Shown here: one piece after another, positions 1 through 6,547 of the stretch
How the letters are laid out: every line of letters starts with the position of its first letter
Position numbering within the stretch: the stretch's first letter is position 1
Assembly (NCBI GenBank): GCA_030613125.1
Contig: JAUWMO010000186.1
Span: 1 to 6,806 of the forward strand
Direction: 5' to 3'
Origin: Bacteroidota bacterium
GTDB taxonomy: Bacteria > Bacteroidota > Bacteroidia > Bacteroidales > VadinHA17
Length of the DNA stretch: 6,806 nt
The notes under the pieces: generated by a model
What the model saw: only the letters and a program-made list of their open reading frames with translations
Told to the model about the DNA's origin: nothing
The model's database searches: none
Position numbers and translations under genes: made by a program

Positions 1-345
1 TTTTTGATCGTCTTTGAATTTAAGCAACCGCAGCTGTGTTGGATTGAGACGACCAGGATTTGCCAGGGTAAATATTATGATAGATAATGCAATTATTCCA
101 TTTATTGATTGCAGAATGATTGCTTTCCGTGTAAATTTCTGCTGAAACCAGGCATAAATTAAGATGGCTGGCAATCCGAATATTACCAATAGGATAAGGA
201 CGTTCAGAATTGCGGTGTTCAGGTTATATTTATCGATCAGGAAATTGATGGCCTCAATAAAAGCCCAGGAACTGCCCAGGTAAACGGCCAGAGTTTGCCC
301 AATTTTTCTGTCTTTGAATTTTTCGAACCAGAATAAATTTTTCAT
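1..345 (-). CDS. Membrane-anchored TolB-like/TPR protein, N-terminal part (runs off left edge)
   Basis: The minus-strand frame starts with ATG at 343-345 and stays open for 115 codons to the window edge, so only the membrane anchor is seen. Predicted helices lie at about residues 17-36, 44-66 and 75-95. From residue 15 on, the protein matches the anchor of the 4741-6471 paralogue at 81 of 101 positions by hand alignment, including the FQQKFTRK loop and the PTQLRLLKFK segment. The match makes it likely that a TolB-like domain and TPR repeats follow outside the window. The first 14 residues differ from the two close paralogues: they carry an FW-x-E-x-F-K-D-R-K stretch that resembles the FWQELKRR start of the 1086-2855 protein. 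The gene lies 74 bases downstream of the HEPN remnant and 740 bases from the next intact paralogue. Function is unknown. Confidence 0.85.
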   Translation of the reverse strand, partial: MKNLFWFEKFKDRKIGQTLAVYLGSSWAFIEAINFLIDKYNLNTAILNVLILLVIFGLPAILIYAWFQQKFTRKAIILQSINGIIALSIIIFTLANPGRLNPTQLRLLKFKDDQK

Positions 346-419
346 TAGTAAAGGCATTCACTTTAAAATGTTCTGCAAGTCAACCGATGCCGATATTTGC
401 TGTTGCGCCCGGTTGTGAA

Positions 420-572
420 TTAATCTGCTAATAACTTCTCAATTTCATCAATCAGCTGTTTTGCTGGGGTAATAAGACTAATCACTTCCTCTTTTGTAAA
501 ATCTATAAAGTCATTGTAATCGCCAGCTTGTCTCTTATCATAAATATCTGTATAAAACTTGCCTAAATTCAT
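420..572 (-). pseudogene. HEPN-domain protein, C-terminal remnant
   Basis: A 50-residue frame (ATG 570-572, TAA 420-422) has the ending typical of small HEPN-domain proteins: a YDKRQAGDYNDF segment followed by a FTKEEV helix and an acidic final helix ending IEKLLAD. Intact HEPN proteins are usually over 100 residues and carry an R-x4-6-H motif; the helices upstream of this segment are missing. Many HEPN proteins pair with a nucleotidyltransferase as a toxin-antitoxin module, but no such partner is present. The frame stays open upstream to a TAG at 618-620, through the GC-rich element rather than through HEPN sequence, so the ATG is probably just an internal Met of the lost gene. I read it as a dead fragment. 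A functional 50-residue peptide is possible but less likely. The family call is from motif memory, not from a search. Confidence 0.6.
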
Positions 573-577
573 TTTTT

Positions 578-775
578 CCACCCCCCACCGCTGACGCTTA
601 AAGTCAGAGTCTTCGACCTACGGTGACCCCCTTCAAGGGGGATATAACTTTCTTCTTCTTTTTATTGTTTTCGTCAGTGCAGCACCCAAACTAAAAAAAT
701 CAATGCCATAAACGAATCAGGAATCCTCAAACCCTTGTTCATATCCCCCGCTGGCGGGGGAACCAAAGGGGGTGG
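578..775. repeat. GC-rich palindromic intergenic element, possibly MITE-like
   Basis: This 198-base segment is bounded by a perfect 8-base inverted repeat, CCACCCCC at 578-585 and GGGGGTGG at 768-775. Inside are two tight palindromes: CCCCCTT-C-AAGGGGG at 627-641 and CCCCCGC-TG-GCGGGGG at 745-760. It sits exactly between two gene remnants: the HEPN fragment's ATG is at 570-572 and the DUF559 fragment's stop codon at 778-780. The G/C runs contrast sharply with the AT-rich surroundings. No transposase frame is present and I see no convincing target-site duplication, so a non-autonomous mobile element is inference. It could instead be a REP-like intergenic repeat. Confidence 0.5.
665..704. repeat. 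40-base direct repeat, copy 1
   Basis: The copy begins TTGTTTTCGTCAGTGCAGCA on the plus strand and matches 906-945 at 37 of 40 positions. It lies inside the GC-rich element. Read on the minus strand, both copies have an open frame containing LGAALTKT, which hints that they could derive from coding sequence; I do not recognise the peptide. Confidence 0.75.
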
Positions 776-777
776 AT

Positions 778-914
778 TTAATCACCTGTCATACCTTTAA
801 TGCATTTCTCAATTTCTATGGTCACCTGATCTATGCGATTCAAACCTCTTCATCCCTAAATCGTAACACATGAAAACCGGCTTCCTCCAAATCCCTCTGT
901 TTTTCTTGTTTTCG
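778..914 (-). pseudogene. DUF559-type endonuclease-like protein, C-terminal remnant with frameshift
   Basis: On the minus strand an open segment from about 914 encodes RDLEEAGFHVLRFRDEEV and then meets a TGA. Adding one T to the TTT run at 842-844 restores a continuous frame that goes on as LNRIDQVTIEIEKCIKG and ends at TAA 778-780. The L-E-x-x-G-F-x-V-L-R-F followed by E-E-V-L-N pattern is the usual C-terminal end of DUF559 proteins, which have a fold related to Vsr and other restriction-type endonucleases. The larger N-terminal part with the expected catalytic residues is missing: an in-frame TGA lies at 915-917, inside direct-repeat copy 2. The gene is therefore both truncated and frameshifted and should be inactive. 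A sequencing error could explain the missing T but not the truncation. Confidence 0.6.
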
Positions 915-945
915 TCAGTGCAGCACCTAAAGTAGAAAAATCAAT
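906..945. repeat. 40-base direct repeat, copy 2
   Basis: This is the second copy of the repeat at 665-704, with three mismatches in 40. It abuts the point where recognisable DUF559 sequence begins, so it may mark the breakpoint that removed the rest of that gene. The two copies start 241 bases apart and enclose the DUF559 remnant and the right part of the GC-rich element. Confidence 0.75.
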
Positions 946-1085
946 ACTGAATTTTATATCATATGACCATTTAAAGATTTTTCATCCATAAATTTGTTTT
1001 TTACTTCTGTAATGGACTTAATTAATATTGGGTTTTAAAGTGTTTGCTCTTCAACTAAATCTTTTTTTACTTTTTTACCCGATTA
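946..1085. other. AT-rich spacer with nothing recognisable
   Basis: This is the last part of the 740-base stretch that lacks an intact gene. It lies just downstream of the 1086-2855 gene. I see no hairpin followed by a T run that would mark an intrinsic terminator, no RNA gene and no frame longer than a few tens of codons. A second in-frame TAA (1083-1085) directly follows the stop codon of that gene. Confidence 0.5.
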
Positions 1086-2855
1086 TTAATCTCCCAGGGG
1101 CAAATTCATTTTCTTCAAGAGTTCAATATATCTCGGGTAATCTTTCAATTGTTCATATTGATTTAAATTGGTAGCGATGTAAGTTATATTCATTTGTCGT
1201 GATTCATACCATTTTTCAAGGTTATCAATTGCTTTTTCATAATTTTTAACCTGTAAATATTTTCTCACACTGATCCCTTCACCTATTTTGCAGAATTCAT
1301 CTCCATATTCCTCATTCAACTTTAGTAGTTTCTCAATGGCAGCTACATGTCCATCTTCATAATATACTTTTTCGATGATTGCTGTTACTTCAGTATCCCA
1401 ACAGACGACTTTTTTCCATTGATTAAACCATTTTTCGTCACGATTATCCCAATAGGCAGCTGCCAAATTAGAAGAGGCAAAGCCAAAATTCGGATCAATT
1501 GAGAGTGCTTTCTCAAAATGAGTGACAGCAGATAGATAATCACCCTCATTCCTCATAACTACTCCATATAGTCCCAGAACCAGCGGTTTCAATGGGTCAA
1601 GCTCAAGCCCCAGGTTTGCCTGGTGTACTGCTTCATCTGACCTGCGCAGTATCATCAGTAAGTGAGCATAATATAGCCGGCACAGTGCATTATTCGGATT
1701 CAACTCAAGGCTCTTAAGAAATTCTCTTTCCCCCTGTTCCCAATCCCATTCTGTCCATACTGCTGTCCCAGCTTTCACATAACGCACATTTGCTGAATTG
1801 GGGTCCAGTTCCATAGCTCTGTTGAGGTATTTATATTTTAGGGGAAGGGTTACAGATTTCGGGAGAACATAAAACGATCCATAGACAGTTGCAAGGCTGG
1901 CATAAGGATCGGCCCATTCAGGCTCCAGTTCAATGGCTCGCTGGAAATACTCTAAGGCCTTTTCCATAAACTCCGGGTCAAGCTTTTCCCAATAAAATTG
2001 CCCCATCAAATAAGCATCGTAAGCCTCCGGATCAACAGTTCTGGTTTCGGCCAACATGTTTTCTTCCTGAGGGGTTAAAAAAATATTAATTTCTTCGGAG
2101 ATTGTTTTTGTTACATCATTGTAAAAATTAAGAATCTGGCTTTTTTCTACTCGATAATCCTGCACCCAAAGTTGCTGCTCTTCCGGAAAAGCGCTGACCA
2201 GTTTTATCCGGATACATACACTATCCCCTTCTATACATAAGACTGAGGCCTCAATTACGGCATCTACACCCAGTTCAGATGCTATTTCCGGTATTGACAT
2301 ATCAACATCCTTAAAAAGTCTGGATGAGGTTTTTGAAATTACCCGCAGCGCGCTGATTTTCCCTATATCCCCGATAAGTCCTGAATGCATTCCGGAAACG
2401 AAATATTCAAACTCATCGGTGCCTGTATAATTGTCAAAAGGAAGAACTACCAGTGATTTAATTGTACCGGCCCTGGCATGCTTATTGAAAGGCACCACAT
2501 TAAATATGATCAATGCAACTATTACAACCAGGCTGATATAGGTTGATGCTTTCCAGGCTTTGGAATCGCTTGGTTTTTCGCTATCCCCGATTTCATCAGC
2601 CGGTTTTGTTTTTTGAACTCCTTCCGGTGTGATATCAAATATCCACGCAACTATAATTGCAATTAAGGCACCGAGGATCAGGAGATAAAGCACCAGATCA
2701 ATAGCCCAGTCAGGGAGTCCCCACCGTGGGAAAATGATGGTGGCCGCCTCCAGGATAACAAAAGCCGATCCTGCATAAATGGCCAGTGACCGGAGGACAC
2801 TACGCCTTTTCAGCTCTTGCCAGAATTGCGATATTTTATTGGAATTAGTAAGCAT
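1086..2855 (-). CDS. Membrane-anchored TolB-like/TPR protein, DITPEG-type anchor
   Basis: This 589-residue protein is complete. The N-terminal FWQELKRR stretch (11-18) precedes predicted membrane helices at about 22-42, 50-72 and 105-121. The DITPEG motif (74-79) after the second helix is typical of this anchor family in Bacteroidota. A TolB-like domain (about 132-265, COG5616 type) runs from SLVVLPFDNYTG through the ELGVDAVIE strand region. TPR repeats fill about 281-480 and 533-565, with classic ELDPNSA and ELNPNNA turns, and the chain ends KKMNLPLGD. The TolB-like part matches the 4741-6471 protein at 121 of 144 positions, while the anchor is unrelated in sequence. Basic residues before helix 1 and after helix 2 put the C-terminal bulk in the periplasm. 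The ATG at 2853-2855 is the only Met codon before residue 157, and the gene ends in tandem TAA codons. It lies 136 bases from the upstream paralogue. The role is probably protein binding or sensing; the specific function is unknown. Confidence 0.9.
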   Translation of the reverse strand: MLTNSNKISQFWQELKRRSVLRSLAIYAGSAFVILEAATIIFPRWGLPDWAIDLVLYLLILGALIAIIVAWIFDITPEGVQKTKPADEIGDSEKPSDSKAWKASTYISLVVIVALIIFNVVPFNKHARAGTIKSLVVLPFDNYTGTDEFEYFVSGMHSGLIGDIGKISALRVISKTSSRLFKDVDMSIPEIASELGVDAVIEASVLCIEGDSVCIRIKLVSAFPEEQQLWVQDYRVEKSQILNFYNDVTKTISEEINIFLTPQEENMLAETRTVDPEAYDAYLMGQFYWEKLDPEFMEKALEYFQRAIELEPEWADPYASLATVYGSFYVLPKSVTLPLKYKYLNRAMELDPNSANVRYVKAGTAVWTEWDWEQGEREFLKSLELNPNNALCRLYYAHLLMILRRSDEAVHQANLGLELDPLKPLVLGLYGVVMRNEGDYLSAVTHFEKALSIDPNFGFASSNLAAAYWDNRDEKWFNQWKKVVCWDTEVTAIIEKVYYEDGHVAAIEKLLKLNEEYGDEFCKIGEGISVRKYLQVKNYEKAIDNLEKWYESRQMNITYIATNLNQYEQLKDYPRYIELLKKMNLPLGD

Positions 2856-2862
2856 ATAGGAA

Positions 2863-2952
2863 TTAGTATTTTATTTCTAATTTTCCCCGAAAAAACGGGG
2901 CAGGCTGTGTATTTTTTGTTCTTTTGCTATTTGGAACTTCTGGTTTATCCAT
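2863..2952 (-). CDS. Possible 29-residue small ORF before the 1086-2855 gene
   Basis: ATG at 2950-2952 opens a 29-codon frame rich in Lys and Arg (MDKPEVPNSKRTKN at the start) that stops with TAA at 2863-2865, seven bases before the next gene's start codon. It has no signal peptide, membrane segment or recognisable motif, and the frame runs through a small GC hairpin. Position and tight spacing would suit a leader peptide, but a chance frame of this length is common. I list it only because it is the sole open frame in the 136-base spacer. Confidence 0.15.
   Translation of the reverse strand: MDKPEVPNSKRTKNTQPAPFFRGKLEIKY
2885..2900. other. Small GC hairpin in the spacer between paralogues
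   Basis: CCCCG and CGGGG form a five-pair stem around a loop of six A (plus strand). No T run follows on either strand, so it does not qualify as an intrinsic terminator. In the minus-strand transcript it would sit about 30 bases before the start codon of the 1086-2855 gene and could influence its translation. The stem is visible; any function is inference. Confidence 0.35.
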
Positions 2953-2991
2953 TAGCATTAGTTATTTAAATTGGCTCCTATTTTAATTCAA

Positions 2992-4731
2992 TCATTCATT
3001 TCTTTTCAGGGGAAGATTCATTTTTAGTATAAGTGAATCAAAACCAGGATCATCTATCTTGAAAGGGCCGGCAGAAGTGAATAATGTATTGATATAAGGC
3101 ATCATTGGGTGGTGAGCCTCGTAGCCTTTCTCATACCAGGACAATGCTTTTGCTTCATCCCCTAACCATGCGTTTAATTGTCCGAGTTCCATCGGGAGAT
3201 TATCACCTGTTGCCAATTCCAATTTGGTAATAAATTCTTTCAATGCTGCTTCTATGCCCTGTTGATCAAAAGTTAACAGGATAGATTTTCTGGCATCTTC
3301 ATCTAAATATAAATAGGTAGTCCAAAGTTCGATTGATTTTCGATACTCTCCAATAATGGCATAAATCGCGGCAAGATTTGCAAGCGCAACAGGGTGATCG
3401 GGAACAATTGAAAGGGCCTTTTCTGCCATGGAAATGACTTCTTTATATTCACCGGCGGATGCCAATACCAACGTAGATAATGCCTGGATCATGGGATTCA
3501 ATGGGTCCAGGTCAAGAGCTGTACGGCAGTGAGAAACTGCTTCATCATTTCTTCTCAGGCACGAAAGCAAATGGGCATAATACATATGACCAAATGCATA
3601 GTTCGGATTCATTTCCAGAACTTTTAAAAACTCCTGCTCAGCTTTTTCCCAATTCCACGCAGTCCATCCATTTACCAGGGCGCTGCAATAATGGACAAAG
3701 CTGGAATTTGGATCCAGTTCAATGGCTTTGTTCAGGTTTTCAAACATATTGGGTATTGTAACGGATGAGGGGGCCAGGCTGAATTGATGGACAGCCACCC
3801 AGTAATAAGCAACACCTGCATAAGGCTGAGCCCATTCAGGATCTGTTTCGATCGATTTGTTGAAATACTCCAGGGCCAGCTGAAGTGCTTCGGGTGTGAA
3901 TTGATCCCAATAATACAATCCTTTTAAATAAAGATCATAGGCTTCACTATTAATGGTTTTAGATTCAGCCAGCAGATCTTCTTCCTGAGGGGTTAACACA
4001 ATATTAATTTCTTCAGAAATTTTCCTGGTTACATTATTATAGAAATTTAAAATCTGGCTTTTTTCTATCCGGTAATTCTGTACCCAGAGTTGCTGCTCCT
4101 TAGGAAAAGCACTAACCAGTTTTATCTGCACACAAACACTATCACCACCAACACATGAGATAGAGGGTTCAATTACAGCATCAACTCCCAGTTCAGATGC
4201 AATTTCCGGTATGGTCATATCAACATCCTTAAAGAATCTGGATGTGGTTTTGGATAATACCCGCAACGCACTTATTTTTCCCAGATCCCCTATCAGCCCT
4301 GAATGCATTCCCGCAACATAATAATCAAACTCATCGGTACCTGTATAATTGTCAAATGGGAGGACTGCCAATGATTGAATGGACTCGGCAAGTTGTTTCT
4401 GATTGTCTTTGAATTTAAGCAAACGAAGTTGAGTTGGATCCAGTTTGCCCGGATTTACCAGTGTAAAAACTATTACAGCCAGGGCAATTACACCATTTAT
4501 TGCCTGTAGAATGATAGCTTTCCGGGTAAATTTCTGTTGAAACCAGGTATAAATTAAAATGGCAGGCAATCCGAATATCACTAACAGGATAAAGACGTCC
4601 AGGATTGCTGCATTCAGATCATATTTATCTAGAAGGAAATTGATGGCCTCAATAATAACCCAGGCACCACCCATGTAAACAATTAGTGTTTTGGCAATGT
4701 TTGCTTTGTTTGGTTGTTCGGCTTGTTTCAT
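2992..4731 (-). CDS. Membrane-anchored TolB-like/TPR protein, FQQKFTRK-type anchor (second of close pair)
   Basis: This 579-residue protein is complete. Predicted membrane helices lie at about 12-33, 41-63 and 72-93, with a basic FQQKFTRK loop (64-71) between the second and third. A TolB-like domain follows (about 119-255; VLPFDNYTG, IPEIASELGVDAVIE, a Cys pair at 193 and 200). TPR repeats run from about 265 to 475 and again at 512-545, with ELDPNSS, EMNPNYA and DLDPLNP turns, and the chain ends LKMNLPLKRNE. The start codon lies 9 bases after the stop of the upstream paralogue, so the two are almost certainly cotranscribed. The two proteins agree at 111 of the first 120 residues but at only 61 of the last 156 aligned ones. 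No enzyme motif is visible. Charge bias predicts a short cytoplasmic N-terminus and a periplasmic solenoid. A sensor or scaffold role is inferred; the ligand is unknown. Confidence 0.9.
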   Translation of the reverse strand: MKQAEQPNKANIAKTLIVYMGGAWVIIEAINFLLDKYDLNAAILDVFILLVIFGLPAILIYTWFQQKFTRKAIILQAINGVIALAVIVFTLVNPGKLDPTQLRLLKFKDNQKQLAESIQSLAVLPFDNYTGTDEFDYYVAGMHSGLIGDLGKISALRVLSKTTSRFFKDVDMTIPEIASELGVDAVIEPSISCVGGDSVCVQIKLVSAFPKEQQLWVQNYRIEKSQILNFYNNVTRKISEEINIVLTPQEEDLLAESKTINSEAYDLYLKGLYYWDQFTPEALQLALEYFNKSIETDPEWAQPYAGVAYYWVAVHQFSLAPSSVTIPNMFENLNKAIELDPNSSFVHYCSALVNGWTAWNWEKAEQEFLKVLEMNPNYAFGHMYYAHLLSCLRRNDEAVSHCRTALDLDPLNPMIQALSTLVLASAGEYKEVISMAEKALSIVPDHPVALANLAAIYAIIGEYRKSIELWTTYLYLDEDARKSILLTFDQQGIEAALKEFITKLELATGDNLPMELGQLNAWLGDEAKALSWYEKGYEAHHPMMPYINTLFTSAGPFKIDDPGFDSLILKMNLPLKRNE

Positions 4732-4740
4732 ATTAAAAAT

Positions 4741-6471
4741 TTATCTTGGTGGAAGTTTTAGTTTCTCCAGCAGTGCATCAAATCTTTTGTCATCTACTTT
4801 ATACGCGCCATAAGAATACGTATACATGCCTATATATGGTAGGTTGGGATCATGACTCTTGTAAGCCTTCTCATACCAGTCCATAGCTTTGGAGTTATCC
4901 CCTGCGACAGTATACAATTCCCCTAGCATCGTGGGATATCTATCACCTGCAGTTCTTTCCAGTTCTGCAATAAATAGCATTATTGCAGATGTAAGGCCCT
5001 TTTCGTCATATGTATCTAAAATCGTGGATCCAGGCAAGTTCTCCAAGGGAAGAACTTGAATATAGAATTCAAGAAATTTTCTATAATCCTTTTTATACAA
5101 ATAGGCTAAACTTTTTACTGATGAAGCAATCGGGTGGCCCGGTACAACCGAATGAACCTTTTCAGAAAGTGCAATTGTTTCATCATATCTTCCAACATCA
5201 GGCAATATCATAGCATACAATGCCTGGATCATAGGATTTAAAGGATCCAGGTCCAAAGCGATCTTCCCCTGTAAGATGGCTTCATCATGTCTTCTGAGTA
5301 AACTCAATAAATGTGCATAATATATTCGTGAAAACGCATCATTTGGATTGATTTCCAGGATTTTCAGGAACTCCTTTTCACCTTTATCCCATTTAAACCC
5401 TGTCCATACAGTAGCTAAGGCACTAACATAATGAGTATAGGCTGAATTAGGATCCAGTTCAGTGGCTTTTTCAAGATTCTCATAAATATTAGGGATTGTA
5501 ACCGAATTCGGTGCCAGCCCAAACTGTCGCATGGCAATCCAGTAATAAGCCAGGCCAGCATATGGAGGCCCCCAATCCGGGTCAATTTCGATAGCCCGGT
5601 TAAAGTATTCCAGTGCCAGTTGGAGAGCCTCAGGTGTAAACTGATCCCAGAAATGCTTTGCTTTAAGAAAAGCATCATATGCCTCGGGGTTAACTGTTTT
5701 GGCTTCAGCCAACAAACTTTCTTCCTGGGGGGTTAAAACAATATTTATTTCCTCAGATATCTTTTTTGTTACATCATTATAGAAATTCAGGATCTGGTCT
5801 TTTGCCACCCGGAAATCCTGCACCCAAAGTTGTTGTTCTTCCGGAAAGGCACTGACCAGTTTTATCTGGACACAAACACTATCTCCTCCAACACACGAGA
5901 TAGAGGGCTCAATTACAGCATCTACTCCCAATTCAGTAGCAATTTCCGGTATCGACAAATCAACATCCTTAAAAAGTCTTGATGAGGTTTTGGATATTAC
6001 CCGCAACGCACTTATTTTCCCCAAATCTCCAATCAGCCCGGAATGCATTCCGGCAACATAATATTCAAACTCATCGGTACCTGTATAATTGTCAAATGGG
6101 AGGATCACTATCGATTGAATAGACTCGGCAAGTTGTTTTTGTTGGTTCTTGAATTTGAGCAATCGAAGTTGAGTTGGATCAAGTTTGCCTGGATTTACCA
6201 GGGTAAAAACAATAACAGCCAGAGCGATTACACCGTTTATTGCCTGCAGAATAATGGCTTTCCGGGTAAATTTCTGCTGAAACCAGGTATAAATTAAAAT
6301 GGCAGGCAATCCGAATATCACTAACAGGATAAGGACATCCAGGATTGCGGTGTTCAGGTCATATTTATCGATAAGGAAATTGATGGCCTCAATAATAACC
6401 CAGGCACCACCCAGGTAAACTATGAGAGTTTTGGCAATGTTTGCTTTGTTTGATTGTTTGGCTTGTTCCAT
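4741..6471 (-). CDS. Membrane-anchored TolB-like/TPR protein, FQQKFTRK-type anchor (first of close pair)
   Basis: This 576-residue protein is complete and has the same layout as its downstream neighbour: three predicted helices at about 12-33, 41-63 and 72-93, a TolB-like domain at about 119-255 with the Cys pair at 193 and 200, then TPR repeats. Clear TPR units lie near 266-300, 335-375, 380-410 and 515-545, with EIDPDW, ELDPNSA, EINPNDA and DLDPLNP turns. The stretch 440-510 is TPR-like but weakly conserved. The chain ends LLEKLKLPPR, a variant of the tail shared by the paralogues. ATG at 6469-6471 is chosen because alignment with the neighbour starts there and the preceding spacer is AT-rich and non-coding. 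It is probably the first of two cotranscribed genes; the upstream gap to the partial paralogue is 76 bases, long enough for its own promoter. No catalytic motif is seen and its specific role is unknown. Confidence 0.9.
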   Translation of the reverse strand: MEQAKQSNKANIAKTLIVYLGGAWVIIEAINFLIDKYDLNTAILDVLILLVIFGLPAILIYTWFQQKFTRKAIILQAINGVIALAVIVFTLVNPGKLDPTQLRLLKFKNQQKQLAESIQSIVILPFDNYTGTDEFEYYVAGMHSGLIGDLGKISALRVISKTSSRLFKDVDLSIPEIATELGVDAVIEPSISCVGGDSVCVQIKLVSAFPEEQQLWVQDFRVAKDQILNFYNDVTKKISEEINIVLTPQEESLLAEAKTVNPEAYDAFLKAKHFWDQFTPEALQLALEYFNRAIEIDPDWGPPYAGLAYYWIAMRQFGLAPNSVTIPNIYENLEKATELDPNSAYTHYVSALATVWTGFKWDKGEKEFLKILEINPNDAFSRIYYAHLLSLLRRHDEAILQGKIALDLDPLNPMIQALYAMILPDVGRYDETIALSEKVHSVVPGHPIASSVKSLAYLYKKDYRKFLEFYIQVLPLENLPGSTILDTYDEKGLTSAIMLFIAELERTAGDRYPTMLGELYTVAGDNSKAMDWYEKAYKSHDPNLPYIGMYTYSYGAYKVDDKRFDALLEKLKLPPR

Positions 6472-6547
6472 AATTTGATAATATTAGTTATTTAATAAAA
6501 TCAACTTAATAGATTCTTACAAGGTGGTAAGTATAAATTTCGTTTAG
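6472..6547. other. AT-rich spacer upstream of the paralogue pair
   Basis: These 76 bases separate the partial upstream gene from the close pair and could hold the pair's promoter. I could not place a convincing Bacteroidota TTG / TAnnTTTG promoter. A weak five-pair inverted repeat (CTTAC 6516-6520, GTAAG 6527-6531) lies near the upstream end but has no T run after it, so I do not call a terminator. Confidence 0.3.

Noticed and set aside
627..641. Terminator formed by the CCCCCTT/AAGGGGG palindrome
   Set aside because: The palindrome has almost no loop and no T run directly after it on either strand; it fits better as part of the GC-rich element.
578..945. CRISPR array suggested by repeated and palindromic sequence
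   Set aside because: There are only two copies of the 40-base repeat, 241 bases apart, with gene remnants between them and no regular spacing.
2885..2900. Intrinsic terminator between the 2992-4731 and 1086-2855 genes
   Set aside because: The stem has only five pairs and no T run follows on either strand.
3480..3761. Plus-strand open frame of 93 codons
   Set aside because: It lies antisense inside the TPR region of the 2992-4731 gene, shows no domain character, and the minus-strand frame aligns well with paralogues.
5010..5213. Plus-strand open frame of 67 codons
   Set aside because: It is antisense to the 4741-6471 gene, has no recognisable motif, and sits in conserved minus-strand coding sequence.
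5415..5678. Minus-strand open frame of 87 codons in another frame
   Set aside because: It overlaps the TPR repeats of the 4741-6471 gene out of frame; its composition looks like shifted TPR codons.
6043..6297. Plus-strand open frame of 84 codons
   Set aside because: It is antisense to the anchor and TolB-like domain of the 4741-6471 gene, which is strongly conserved between paralogues.
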